DNA from: Fibrobacter sp. UWP2 | Lineage (GTDB): Bacteria; Fibrobacterota; Fibrobacteria; Fibrobacterales; Fibrobacteraceae | NCBI RefSeq assembly: GCF_900141705.1 | Contig: NZ_FQYM01000004.1 | Span: forward strand, 91,984-155,983 | DNA length: 64,000 bases | Direction: 5' to 3' | Shown here: positions 42,180-50,791 of the stretch, in pieces | Position numbering within the stretch: position 1 is the first letter of the stretch | How the letters are laid out: each line of letters opens with the position of its first letter | The notes under the pieces: generated by a model | What the model saw: the letters and a program-made list of their open reading frames with translations, nothing else | What the model was told of the DNA's origin: nothing | Database searches by the model: none | Translations under genes and position numbers: made by a program

Positions 42180-42299
42180 ACATCGCCTCTACTTGTATTT
42201 TTTTTCAATAATAAGAAAAAAATATCAATGCGACTAGGGAATGGGGGGCTTTTTGTGGTGTGTGTGACAGATGTCAAAAAAAATAATTGTATATTTTGC

Positions 42300-42328
42300 T
42301 TGTCAAATTGTATTTGGTTCGTTTTATT
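42300..42328 (+). promoter_or_regulatory. Possible promoter of the cyclophilin operon
   Basis: TTGTCA (42300-42305), 17 nt, TTTATT (42323-42328). The ATG follows 10 nt later with GGAG between. Confidence 0.45.
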
Positions 42329-42338
42329 GATGGAGCCT

Positions 42339-42872
42339 ATGAAAATCTTTAAAAAAATAGCTATCGCTGCTGTTTTGAGCGGCGCCGTTTCGTTGTGCTT
42401 TGCCGAGGGCAAGCTCTTCAATAGGGACTATACCGGCATCAAGTCCATCGAGGCGACCATTACGACTCACGAGGGCACCATTGTGCTGGATTTGGACTTT
42501 AAGGAAGCCCCGAACACCGTGGCGAACTTTGTGGAGCTGGCGACCAAGGGCTTTTACGACGGATTGCGCTTCCATCGCGTGATTCCCGGCTTTATGATTC
42601 AGGGCGGGGACCCCGAAGGCAACGGTACGGGCGGTCCTGGCTACACCATCGACAACGAGAACAACAATCTCAAGCACGAGACGGGGGTGATCTCGATGGC
42701 GAACCGCGGTCCCAACACGGGAGGATCCCAGTTCTTTATTACGCAGATGCCGCAACCGCACTTGGACGGCAAGCACACGGTATTCGGCCGCGTTGTCTCG
42801 GGTCAGGATGTGGTTTGCCGCATCGAGCCGAACGATCCCATTATCAACATCAAAATCGTGGAAAAGAAGTAG
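42339..42872 (+). CDS. Exported cyclophilin-type peptidyl-prolyl isomerase
   Basis: A signal peptide ([19 protein letters not shown]) precedes a cyclophilin domain with [30 protein letters not shown] and [20 protein letters not shown], in which the active-site Arg, Phe and Gln are present. It would catalyse proline cis-trans isomerisation in the periplasm. I start at 42339, which has GGAG 5 nt upstream; the ATG at 42330 is less likely. Length 177. The H1-like gene starts 3 nt after its stop. Confidence 0.9.
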   Translation: MKIFKKIAIAAVLSGAVSLCFAEGKLFNRDYTGIKSIEATITTHEGTIVLDLDFKEAPNTVANFVELATKGFYDGLRFHRVIPGFMIQGGDPEGNGTGGPGYTIDNENNNLKHETGVISMANRGPNTGGSQFFITQMPQPHLDGKHTVFGRVVSGQDVVCRIEPNDPIINIKIVEKK

Positions 42873-42875
42873 TCT

Positions 42876-44078
42876 ATGAGTACAAAAAAAGCAACTCCTG
42901 CTAAAAAATCTGCAGCCAAGGCCCCTGCCAAGAAGGCTGCTCCGGTCAAGGCGGCCAAACCCGCCAAAAAGGCCGCCGCTCCTGCCCAAAAAGCTGCTCC
43001 TGCAAAGTCCGCGAAGCCCGCTGCAAAACCTGCGAAGCCCGCAGCAAAGCCGGCGAAGAAGGCCGCCCCGGCCAAGGCGAAGCCGGCCGCAAAGCCTGCG
43101 AAGTCCGCTGCAAAGCCGGCAAAGAAGGCCGCCCCGGCCAAGGCGAAACCGGCCGCAAAGCCTGCGAAGTCCGCTGCAAAGCCTGTAAAGAAGGCCGCCC
43201 CGGCCAAGGCGAAACCGGCCGCAAAACCTGCGAAGCCCGCCGCAAAACCTGCGAAAGCCGCTGCAAAGCCGGCAAAGAAGGCCGCCCCGGCCAAGGCGAA
43301 ACCGGCAAAGGGCGCTGCCAAGTTAGACAAGAAGGCCCTCGCTGCCAAGAAGGAGGCCGAGAAGAAAGCTCTCGCCGCCAAGAAGGAAGCCGAGAGAAAG
43401 GCCGCCGAAAAGAAGGCGCTCGCCGAGAAGAAGGCTGCTGAGAAAAAGGCCGCCGCCGAGGCGAAGAAAGCCGCCGCCGAAGCCAAGGCTGCCGAAAGAG
43501 CCGCCGCCAAGGAAGCTGCCGAAGCCGCCAAGAAGGCCGCCAAGGAAGCCGCCGAGAAGGCAAAGAACCAGCCCATCGCGTCGGTTCTTCTGGTCGAGGG
43601 AAAAAAGCCCATCAAGACCATCATGTTCATCGAGGTGAAGGAAGACGAAGAGAAGACCAACCAAAAGAAGGTCTCCTCCGAACTCAAGCAGCTCGAGAAG
43701 AAGCCGACCGCTTCCATCCGCCACAAGGTCTCTCTGGCCGAAGAAACCCAGGAAGAACTCACGGAACGCATTTTGAAGGAACTCGAGGAACAGAACCTCG
43801 CGTTTACCCGCGAAGCTGCGACACAGATGTGCACGCGCTGCAACCGCAACCTCGTGTCTCCCGAATTCTGGGTCGACAAGCATCTGGGCTACTGCGAAGA
43901 ATGCGCCGCCATCCTCAAACTTGGGCAGTCCAAGGAAGCCCGCAAGGTCGAGTACCAGCTGGGCGCCATGGGCGGTGACTCCCTGGACGAGGCCGATGAA
44001 GACGGCGAATTTATGGACGGCCCGAACGCGGCCGACCTGAAGGAAGCCGAAGAGGAACTCGCCGACCTCGACGATTAA
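42876..44078 (+). CDS. Histone-H1-like basic protein with C-terminal zinc-ribbon-like domain
   Basis: Residues 1-150 are Lys/Ala/Pro repeats of the AAKPAKKAAPAKA type, like bacterial H1 homologues. Residues 150-235 form a charged Lys/Ala/Glu helical stretch. The C-terminal part has CTRCNRNL and CEECAAIL, two Cys pairs spaced like a DksA/TraR-type zinc finger, then an acidic tail. This would bind nucleic acid; the combination of an H1-like arm and a zinc domain is unusual. It follows the cyclophilin gene by 3 nt. A terminator follows. The repetitive DNA (about 42890-43320) may change in length. Confidence 0.8.
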   Translation: MSTKKATPAKKSAAKAPAKKAAPVKAAKPAKKAAAPAQKAAPAKSAKPAAKPAKPAAKPAKKAAPAKAKPAAKPAKSAAKPAKKAAPAKAKPAAKPAKSAAKPVKKAAPAKAKPAAKPAKPAAKPAKAAAKPAKKAAPAKAKPAKGAAKLDKKALAAKKEAEKKALAAKKEAERKAAEKKALAEKKAAEKKAAAEAKKAAAEAKAAERAAAKEAAEAAKKAAKEAAEKAKNQPIASVLLVEGKKPIKTIMFIEVKEDEEKTNQKKVSSELKQLEKKPTASIRHKVSLAEETQEELTERILKELEEQNLAFTREAATQMCTRCNRNLVSPEFWVDKHLGYCEECAAILKLGQSKEARKVEYQLGAMGGDSLDEADEDGEFMDGPNAADLKEAEEELADLDD

Positions 44079-44091
44079 TTTGTACGGGATG

Positions 44092-44127
44092 AAAAAAAGC
44101 CTGCACCATGAGTGCGGGCTTTTTTTG
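44092..44127. terminator. Terminator between the H1-like gene and lexA
   Basis: AAAAAGCCTGCAC-CATGA-GTGCGGGCTTTTT: a strong stem with A and T runs on either side, so it can act in both directions. Confidence 0.9.
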
Positions 44128-44180
44128 TAGATTCTGTTTTGCGGTCGTCGCGCGGTAATTTATAGCCGCGCGGTCGTGGC

Positions 44181-44834
44181 CTAGTTCACCTTGCGCATCA
44201 CGCCGATGACTCGTCCGGCAATGGAGAAGTCCTTGTTGCTCTTGACGACGATGGGGCGGTACTTGGGGTTCGCCGGGCGAAGTTCGATGTGGTCGGAGAG
44301 CGGCTGGTAGTACTTGACCGTCGCCTCGTTGTCGATTTGCGCCACGATAATCTCGCCACGGTCGGCTGTCTTTTGCTGGCGGGCGAAAATGAGGTCCCCG
44401 TCAAAGATTCCGGCGTTGATCATGGAATCGCCCTTGACGCGGAGTGCGAAGACGTCGGTACGGCAGGCGAGGAAGTCGCGGTCGATGGTGACGGTGCCTT
44501 CGAGGTTCTGCACGGCGAGAATCGGGGTGCCTGCGGCGACTCGGCCCACGATGGGGATTTCGATGGTGTTGCTGACTGCCTCTTCCATGTGTTCGGCGCC
44601 GTTCGTGTTCAGGATTTCGATGCCGCGGCTCAGACGCGGGGAGCGGTTGATGTAGCCTTTTTTGATGAGGGCTGCCAAAATGGAGCGGACCCCGTTCGTC
44701 GACGAAATGTCGAAGTGGTTGCCGATTTCGCGGACAGTGGGCGGCATGCGGTTCTCCTTGGAGTACTTGCAAATGAAATCGTAGATTTCGGCCTGGCGGT
44801 CCGTCAGTTCTTTGCGCTTGCTGTTGTCTTCCAT
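44181..44834 (-). CDS. lexA: LexA SOS repressor
   Basis: An N-terminal winged helix ([14 protein letters not shown], then [11 protein letters not shown] and [16 protein letters not shown]), the self-cleavage site Ala101-Gly102 in RVAAGTP, catalytic Ser137 in KGDSMI and Lys174 in ATVKYY. All catalytic parts are intact, so RecA-stimulated autocleavage is expected. Length 217. GAGG precedes the ATG. Its promoter carries a LexA-like site in the -35/-10 spacer. A MITE starts 35 bp upstream of the -35 box. Confidence 0.97.
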   Translation of the reverse strand: MEDNSKRKELTDRQAEIYDFICKYSKENRMPPTVREIGNHFDISSTNGVRSILAALIKKGYINRSPRLSRGIEILNTNGAEHMEEAVSNTIEIPIVGRVAAGTPILAVQNLEGTVTIDRDFLACRTDVFALRVKGDSMINAGIFDGDLIFARQQKTADRGEIIVAQIDNEATVKYYQPLSDHIELRPANPKYRPIVVKSNKDFSIAGRVIGVMRKVN

Positions 44835-44878
44835 CTTATACCTCGTAAAAAAGGGAATGGTTGCAATTTACAGATATA

Positions 44879-44907
44879 AATATAATGTACAAATGGGCAA
44901 ATGTCAA
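44879..44907 (-). promoter_or_regulatory. lexA promoter with LexA operator in the spacer
   Basis: Reading the minus strand: TTGACA, exactly 17 nt, TATATT. The spacer contains TGCCC-ATTT-GTACAT (44885-44899), one base from TGCNC-N4-GTGCAT. Binding there would block RNA polymerase, i.e. autorepression. Confidence 0.85.
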
Positions 44908-44941
44908 TAGGTTCACTGCACAAAAATGCATTTTTTTTTCT

Positions 44942-45184
44942 GGCTCTGTCAAGCCTTTTTATATAGCTGCGTGGTTATTTCCGAAAAACTGCGGTTCTGC
45001 TGCGGTTTTGACCTCGGCTCTGTCACACCAGACTGTATGGTTGCAAGAACGCTGCGGAAACCAAAAATGCCCAAAATAGCCTAAATTCTGCAATTCCGTA
45101 GTGAATAAACAGCTTCGGAGGGGCTTACGAAACCGACTTTTTTTGCTATGACAATAGAACCGTATAAAATGACTTGACAGAGCC
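44942..45184. mobile_element. MITE copy 1 (243 bp)
   Basis: Ends are inverted: GGCTCTGTCAAG and CTTGACAGAGCC, extending imperfectly to about 17 bp. It has no coding capacity. It is identical in length to copy 2 and I see a single base difference (near ATGCCC versus ATGGCC). The ends and an 8-bp target duplication resemble ISL3-type elements as I remember them. Confidence 0.88.
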
Positions 45185-45728
45185 AAAGCCACCGTAATAT
45201 TCAGTAGACCAGAATCGTGCAACACCTGGGCCAAAGATTACCCCGTCAGGAAGCCGGGTCATCACCGAAAGTGCCGTAAAGCCGTAGGCATCTTCGCCAT
45301 TGGCGGCATTACCATCGTAATCGGTCCAACCGGTCGTGGACTTGAGTTTTTTGCCGGCGACTTCTTGCCCTCCGACATTATCCACGAGGATTGCGAATTC
45401 CGTAGAGTCCGGGATATGCCAGCCCTCGGGGCATACGCCACGGGCCGGTTTTTTGATCGAACAAACGTCATCTTCGTCTTCGGTAAAGCCGCAACCCTTG
45501 CTGTTCGTGCTGTATGTGCCCGCGCTGTCCATGGCGGCACCCCATGTGTACATGCGACCATATTTGGTGCAGGAGTCTACGTTGCAGAAGCTATTTTCAA
45601 CCTTGTGCCTCTTCTTTTGCCTCTTTTTCGGGTTCGTCGGCTTTGGTCGCACTGGAGGCGTCGTCACCGCAGGCGGAAAGGAGAAGTACTGCTGTGGCCG
45701 TCAGGCCGAAAAGAATCTTGTTAGGCAT
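45185..45728 (-). pseudogene. FISUMP lipoprotein gene, 5' part, interrupted by the MITE
   Basis: The ATG at 45728 starts a lipoprotein signal (KILFGLTATAVLLLSAC) similar to the intact neighbour. That frame stops after 43 codons. The FISUMP sequence resumes in another frame with NSFCNVDSCTKYGRMYTW, CPEGWHIPDSTEFA and ends at RFWSTEYYGGF, where the MITE begins. The first half of the FISUMP domain (DSRDG to AENLNY) is missing. So a frameshift and deletion occurred as well as the insertion. The 3' part is at 46984-47087. An artificial frame continuing from 45667 into the MITE is not a gene. Confidence 0.8.
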
Positions 45729-45744
45729 GATGTTTTTCCTTTAG

Positions 45745-46968
45745 TTAATCCTTGAGGCAACGGATGGAATAATAGGCAATCATCGACGACGAGGTAGAGA
45801 AAGAGACAGAATAGCTATCGATATATCCGATAAGAAGGACGTTATATGAGGAATTTCCGGTGTTATTGATCCAGAAGGCGGATGCACTTCCTCGTATCCG
45901 AGAGATCCATTTTTCTGTGTTAGCATTATATATGATGTCACCGGAAGGAATGATTGAAAACCCATAATCGTCCGTTCCATTACAACTATTGCCGGAAGAC
46001 TGGGAAACCCATCCGTTGGTAGATTTCAGTTTCATTCCAGCAACGTCTTTGCCGCCAACATAAGATATAAGGTTTTCGAACTCCTCCGAATTAGGTAGAT
46101 GCCACCCAACTGGACAAACATTATTTGCGATATCCTTAGAATAATAACGGCCAGTGATTTCGCAATTGGCGGGATCGTCGTCATAACAAAAACTCTCGGC
46201 ACTTGCGTAATTCAGGTTTTCTGCCATCCAGATTTGAGAACCGATAGGTACAACCCTGTAACGTTGGCTGTCACGAGAATCTTTTACGTATAAAATTCCG
46301 TTGTCGCAATAAGCTGGGGCCATTTTCTCGGGATCGTACGGGGTAGCTCCACATACCGCTTTATAAAATTCTACTGTCCGGCTATTCTTTCCGTCATTGC
46401 AGACTATTGTCAAGGTGCCTTCGCCATTATCAAAAACATTGCAACTGGAGCCTTTGGTGCCGGTTTCTCCTTGTTCTCCCTTTTCACCTTTCTCGCCATT
46501 CAAAATCACGCCTACGGAATCGCCGCTGCAGATAACTTTGTATCCGCTACTGTCGGCTAACTGTTCTACAGTACAAGAAGAACCGGTATCGCCCTTATCC
46601 CCTTTTTCTCCTTGGTCGCCTTTTTCACCGGTGTCGCCTTTGGCTCCCTGTTCACCTTGGTCGCCTTTCTCTCCGGTATCACCTTTGACGCCCTGTTCGC
46701 CTTGGTCACCCTTATCGCCCTTTTCGCCGTCTTTGCCGTTCAGCGAGTTCCATTTTTTGTCGACGCAGACGTAGGCTGCAGCCGAATCAAGCGCGTAAAC
46801 CATGGAGCCTTCGCTGTCCGTGTTGCACTTGGGCAAGGCTTCACCCTTTTCCAGTACTTGCATTCCGGTGGTTTCATTGACTTCGGTCACCTCGGTAACT
46901 TCGTCGCCACAGGCAGAGAGGAGTAGTATTGCACTGGCCGATAGGCCGAAAAGAATCTTGGTGGACAT
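45745..46968 (-). CDS. FISUMP lipoprotein with collagen-like Gly-X-Y repeats
   Basis: Lipobox L-S-A-C (Cys 20). After a small domain with CVDKKWNSLNG, residues 78-129 are unbroken Gly-X-Y triplets (GEKGDKGDQG and similar), and a second short run is at 158-173. Collagen-like runs in bacteria can form trimeric stalks. The C-terminal domain (about 225-407) is FISUMP: DSRDSQRYRVVPIG, W-M-A-E-N-L-N-Y-A, CPVGWHLPNSEEFE and YSIRCLKD. AAGGAG precedes the ATG. Base composition is A+T-rich compared with the flanking genes. The whole gene is cargo between two MITEs. Confidence 0.88.
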   Translation of the reverse strand: MSTKILFGLSASAILLLSACGDEVTEVTEVNETTGMQVLEKGEALPKCNTDSEGSMVYALDSAAAYVCVDKKWNSLNGKDGEKGDKGDQGEQGVKGDTGEKGDQGEQGAKGDTGEKGDQGEKGDKGDTGSSCTVEQLADSSGYKVICSGDSVGVILNGEKGEKGEQGETGTKGSSCNVFDNGEGTLTIVCNDGKNSRTVEFYKAVCGATPYDPEKMAPAYCDNGILYVKDSRDSQRYRVVPIGSQIWMAENLNYASAESFCYDDDPANCEITGRYYSKDIANNVCPVGWHLPNSEEFENLISYVGGKDVAGMKLKSTNGWVSQSSGNSCNGTDDYGFSIIPSGDIIYNANTEKWISRIRGSASAFWINNTGNSSYNVLLIGYIDSYSVSFSTSSSMIAYYSIRCLKD

Positions 46969-46983
46969 TTTTCTCTCCTTTAG

Positions 46984-47087
46984 TTAGTCCTTTATACAGC
47001 GTACGGAGAAATTGTTTTCCATGGGGTCTTCCATCCATGCGCTGCCGTCGTCTTCTGTCAGGTACAGGTAATATGCACTAAAGCCAC
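46984..47087 (-). pseudogene. FISUMP lipoprotein gene, 3' part
   Basis: Reading the minus strand from the MITE edge: G-F-S-A-Y-Y-L-Y-L-T-E-D-D-G, then ENNFSVRCIKD and stop. It completes the FISUMP domain truncated at 45185; the overlapping GTGGCTTT (AAAGCCAC) is the 8-bp duplication. It lies upstream of the intact gene, while its 5' half lies downstream, so the order is permuted. Confidence 0.8.
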
Positions 47088-47330
47088 GGCTCTGTCAAGC
47101 CTTTTTATATAGCTGCGTGGTTATTTCCGAAAAACTGCGGTTCTGCTGCGGTTTTGACCTCGGCTCTGTCACACCAGACTGTATGGTTGCAAGAACGCTG
47201 CGGAAACCAAAAATGGCCAAAATAGCCTAAATTCTGCAATTCCGTAGTGAATAAACAGCTTCGGAGGGGCTTACGAAACCGACTTTTTTTGCTATGACAA
47301 TAGAACCGTATAAAATGACTTGACAGAGCC
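47088..47330. mobile_element. MITE copy 2 (243 bp)
   Basis: Same ends, length and orientation as copy 1, with one base difference seen by eye. An internal GGCTCTGTCACACC repeats part of the terminal sequence in both copies. Confidence 0.88.
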
Positions 47331-47440
47331 TTTTTTTCTCTGCCGGGCCGGTCAAGGCCTAGCGTGCCGCATCATTGGCGAAAAAGAAATGTAAAAAAAA
47401 TTATATTTTCGCAAAATTTGTTTAATAATGGAGGCTGCCC

Positions 47441-50400
47441 TTGAAAAGGCGAAATCTTTCGACCCCCGTAGCGTTCCTTTGTGCGGCGTTCCTTTCCATT
47501 TCCCTGATTGCTTGTGGCGAGGACGATGCGAGCTTTACCACAAAAGAAATTCTCCTCGATGCGAAAAAGTACAGTTCCCTCGAGGAACTCCCTGCCTGTT
47601 CTGAGGAGTTGCGCGGTCAGGTGGCCGATGTCGCCGGGGTGTATTACGCCTGTGTTCCCGATTCGTGGACGATGCTTGGAGAAATTGTTGGCGGTGTCTG
47701 CAATATTCGTGCCTGCGATGCGGCGTTGGAAGGTTCGAACGTCTTTACGGTTACGCGTAGGCAAGTGTATACCTGCCGTTCTGGTTCCTGGGTCGATTTC
47801 CGTGGGGAGGCTTTCTCGGACGAGGATTATGTGGAATGCTTTATCGCTGTGATGATCCAGGATACGGTTGCTTCCGCCGATTCCCTGAAGGGTTGCAACA
47901 TCGCAAGGGAAGGCTCCCTCTCTGTGGTCATGGGTGGCGACCTCATGGCCTGCGCCTCCCAAAAATGGGTGGAAGTCTCGGATACGGTTATCTCTGAAAA
48001 CGACTTGCCCACATGCTCCAAGAATGGAATGTTTGCCTACGTCTTGAGCAAGGTGCAGGCTTATGAATGCAAGGATGGCGTTTGGTACAAGGGCGGGGAG
48101 CCGGTCAGTTCTTCCTCGAAAACGCCAGGCAGTTCCTCTTCTAAGGGCATGGACAGTTCCTCTTCTAAGGGCATGGACAGTTCCTCCTCGAAAACGCAGG
48201 ATAGTTCTTCTTCGCTCTCGTCCTCCTCGGAGGCCGTGAGTTCTTCTTCGAAGCCCGTAGATGACGGAATCACGGTTCGCGGTATCTGTAAGGCGTCGGT
48301 CACTGAGGCTCAAAAGGGTGACAAGGTGACTTATTCCTTCTACAACATGGGTGGAACGCCGCAGACCTTCAACTGGATTTTCGGCGATGCGGCGGATCCT
48401 TCACAAAGCAGTGAGGTCTCTCCCGAAGTTTCCTTTAACCGCGGCGGCTGGCACAAGGCAATGCTGATCGTGAACGAGGGCATGAAATCCCAAAGCGATA
48501 CGGTTGTTTGTACGGGTTTGACTGTGAGAGGGACGCCGATATCGGGTTGTGAATGTACGACGGATGCGACGGTTATTGCGCTAAACTCTCCCGATTATTT
48601 GAAGGCGGAATGGACCGTGACGGGCTGTACCGGTTCAGAGCCGTTTACGTACGAATGGTCCGAGGGAGGTGTCGGGGACGATTCAGTTGGAGTCGGGTCC
48701 ACCACCTGGACTGGAGAATATGCTCCTTACGTGTCGGTTACCAACAGCGATGGGGAATACATGACTCCCTCATGCAAAAAAGTGGGCGTCGTTAGGGAAA
48801 TGGAGTTTGATTGTTCCCTTGGCAAAGAAAAAATCGATGTATTTTACAGGAATGGCGCCAATGCCTACCTACCTTCGGTGGATTTGTCGATTGTTTCGGG
48901 AGATTCTTTCTCGACGAAAATAACGATGAACGCGTCGGACAAGTATGATTACTACGGTTCCGATGGTTCGTACATGTATTCGCGTTATGTATGGTATTCC
49001 AATTTGACTCAGGCGACTTATACCTTGGACGATTCGCTCTCTCCGTTGCGGACCTATGCGGTTCTTTTTGCCGGTGACACCGTGTGCACGGTGAGTGCGG
49101 TGACTTGCGGCCCGACAGACGAGTCAAATGTTGTCATCAAGGGTGACGAAGCGTCTTGGTCTCTCTTTGTCGATGGTAAACCGTATACTGCAAGTTCCTA
49201 TGAATGGAAAATAACGGATCAAAACGGTGTTACCGAGAGCGGCCTAGAGAACCCGACGTATACCTATTCCAATGAGGGAACGGTATCTGCAGTACTGACC
49301 GTGAATAAGGGTGAGGATACGGAAACGACACTCGCCTGTGCCGACTTGATGGTAGCCCCCGCTGTGACGGGCTGTACTTGTGGTGCGCCGACTTTTTCTG
49401 GGGGTTATCCCAATATCGGGGATGGGCAGGTTGATCATGTGACATTTGTATGGAATGTGACCGGTTGTGAGAACGAAGACGATTTGAATTATGAATGGGA
49501 ATTGAACGGATTGTCGCCGGATAGCAGCGCCATGGAAAATCTGGAATTTGGTTTTAGCTCTTTCAAAACGGTAGCCAATAAAACAGCGTATTATCCGGGT
49601 ACCTATATGGCGAATGTGACGGTAAGTAACGATTACGGATCGAAACAGGAACTCTCCTGTGGACCGGCTGTTGTGTATGGGGTTGACTGCCAGGCTTCTG
49701 CGGATTATGTGAACAAGGGGGGGAATATCACTTGGACACTTTCGAATGCGGGTAATTATGAACCGGAGACCTATTTGTGGACTGTTAAGGATAAAAATGG
49801 CGAGGTGCTCGCTACGGGTACAGACGCATCGATGGTGACTCAGCTTCTGGTTACGGGCGATGTTCAAGCTTCTGTTGTTTTGAATAAGGATCTTGACACG
49901 GAAATTGCAGTGTCTTGCCCGAGTGTTTACGTGGCAAAGGAACCCTTGCAAAATTGTTCGTGCAAAGGCCCGACATTGCTATCTTCTGTGAATAATATTG
50001 CCGAGGGGAACGTCGTTTACCAGTGGCAGATAAAGGGTTGCATAAGCCCCTATTCGCTTCCTCTGACATATGATTGGTCTTCTGGATTTACGGTGGATCC
50101 GACGGACAATTCTATTGTTACCAAGACGTTCACCGAGGCCGGGTGGGCCACTCCGACAGCCGTGGTAGAAAATACGGACGGATCTAGTGATAGATTGCGC
50201 TGCGAGGAAGCGACTGCCTACAACGTCACGTGCGCCCCGAAAAAATCGGAAATTACGCTTGGTGAAACCGTTGAATGGTCGTTTATGGTAACCTATTTGC
50301 CCACTGATACTTATGAATGGACGTTTACGGAAGGTGAAAATGAACCCGAAGTGATGTCGATGGTCCTTAATCCTCAAATAACTCCTGCAGCAACAGGTGT

Positions 50401-50791
50401 GGTTAACGCCTCTGTAACTTTTAATGAGGGGGATGAATACGAAATGGTTGTCAATTGTGCTCCGCTGACGGTGAAGGAAGCCCCGCCGGGACCTCCAGCC
50501 ATTACGGGGTGCTCTTGCGGTGATCCGGATCCTGTTCCAAGACAAAGTGCAGAAGATGTGTTCATGTTCCGGTGGAGTGTTGTCGGTTGCACGAGCGAGG
50601 GCGCCACGCCATTGGAATATACTTGGAGTGACGATGTGACGCCGGATCCTGATGATGCGACCGTGGCGATACAGGTTCCTGAAGGGGCGGGGACTTATGG
50701 CCCGACGGTAACGGTGGAGAATACGGCAGGAGTAAGTGTGGAAGTGGCTTGTCGTCAGGTGACTTACTCTAATAATTATTCCGAAGAATGA
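47441..50791 (+). CDS. Large lipoprotein with PKD-like repeats
   Basis: The start is a TTG with GGAGG eight nt upstream, giving the signal peptide MKRRNLSTPV...ISLIAC (Cys 25). Residues about 30-220 contain short Cys-rich repeats of the C-x-x-x-x-W type; a Ser-rich linker with SSSSK units covers about 222-272. The rest is repeated immunoglobulin-like (PKD-type) domains, with T-Y-E-W or F-N-W-I-F-G-D strands. Four repeat boundaries carry a G/N-C-x-C motif (near residues 367, 643, 836 and 1022). At 1116 residues it is probably a long surface rod or adhesin. The next gene overlaps its stop by 4 bp. Function unknown. Confidence 0.78.
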   Translation: MKRRNLSTPVAFLCAAFLSISLIACGEDDASFTTKEILLDAKKYSSLEELPACSEELRGQVADVAGVYYACVPDSWTMLGEIVGGVCNIRACDAALEGSNVFTVTRRQVYTCRSGSWVDFRGEAFSDEDYVECFIAVMIQDTVASADSLKGCNIAREGSLSVVMGGDLMACASQKWVEVSDTVISENDLPTCSKNGMFAYVLSKVQAYECKDGVWYKGGEPVSSSSKTPGSSSSKGMDSSSSKGMDSSSSKTQDSSSSLSSSSEAVSSSSKPVDDGITVRGICKASVTEAQKGDKVTYSFYNMGGTPQTFNWIFGDAADPSQSSEVSPEVSFNRGGWHKAMLIVNEGMKSQSDTVVCTGLTVRGTPISGCECTTDATVIALNSPDYLKAEWTVTGCTGSEPFTYEWSEGGVGDDSVGVGSTTWTGEYAPYVSVTNSDGEYMTPSCKKVGVVREMEFDCSLGKEKIDVFYRNGANAYLPSVDLSIVSGDSFSTKITMNASDKYDYYGSDGSYMYSRYVWYSNLTQATYTLDDSLSPLRTYAVLFAGDTVCTVSAVTCGPTDESNVVIKGDEASWSLFVDGKPYTASSYEWKITDQNGVTESGLENPTYTYSNEGTVSAVLTVNKGEDTETTLACADLMVAPAVTGCTCGAPTFSGGYPNIGDGQVDHVTFVWNVTGCENEDDLNYEWELNGLSPDSSAMENLEFGFSSFKTVANKTAYYPGTYMANVTVSNDYGSKQELSCGPAVVYGVDCQASADYVNKGGNITWTLSNAGNYEPETYLWTVKDKNGEVLATGTDASMVTQLLVTGDVQASVVLNKDLDTEIAVSCPSVYVAKEPLQNCSCKGPTLLSSVNNIAEGNVVYQWQIKGCISPYSLPLTYDWSSGFTVDPTDNSIVTKTFTEAGWATPTAVVENTDGSSDRLRCEEATAYNVTCAPKKSEITLGETVEWSFMVTYLPTDTYEWTFTEGENEPEVMSMVLNPQITPAATGVVNASVTFNEGDEYEMVVNCAPLTVKEAPPGPPAITGCSCGDPDPVPRQSAEDVFMFRWSVVGCTSEGATPLEYTWSDDVTPDPDDATVAIQVPEGAGTYGPTVTVENTAGVSVEVACRQVTYSNNYSEE

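Larger units (their letters stand above)
44942..47330. mobile_element. Composite segment bounded by two MITE copies
   Basis: The two MITEs are in the same orientation. AAAGCCAC flanks both inner sides (45185-45192 and 47080-47087). The outer flanks are TTTTTTCT (44934-44941) and TTTTTTTCT (47331-47339), the same apart from one T. This is what replicative insertion of a circle carrying one MITE would leave. The cargo is one intact FISUMP gene and both halves of a second one in circularly permuted order. Confidence 0.7.

Noticed and set aside
45146..45667. Intact 173-residue FISUMP protein
   Set aside because: The frame starts at an internal GTG, lacks the signal peptide and first half of the domain, and its last codons come from the MITE; I list it as a pseudogene.
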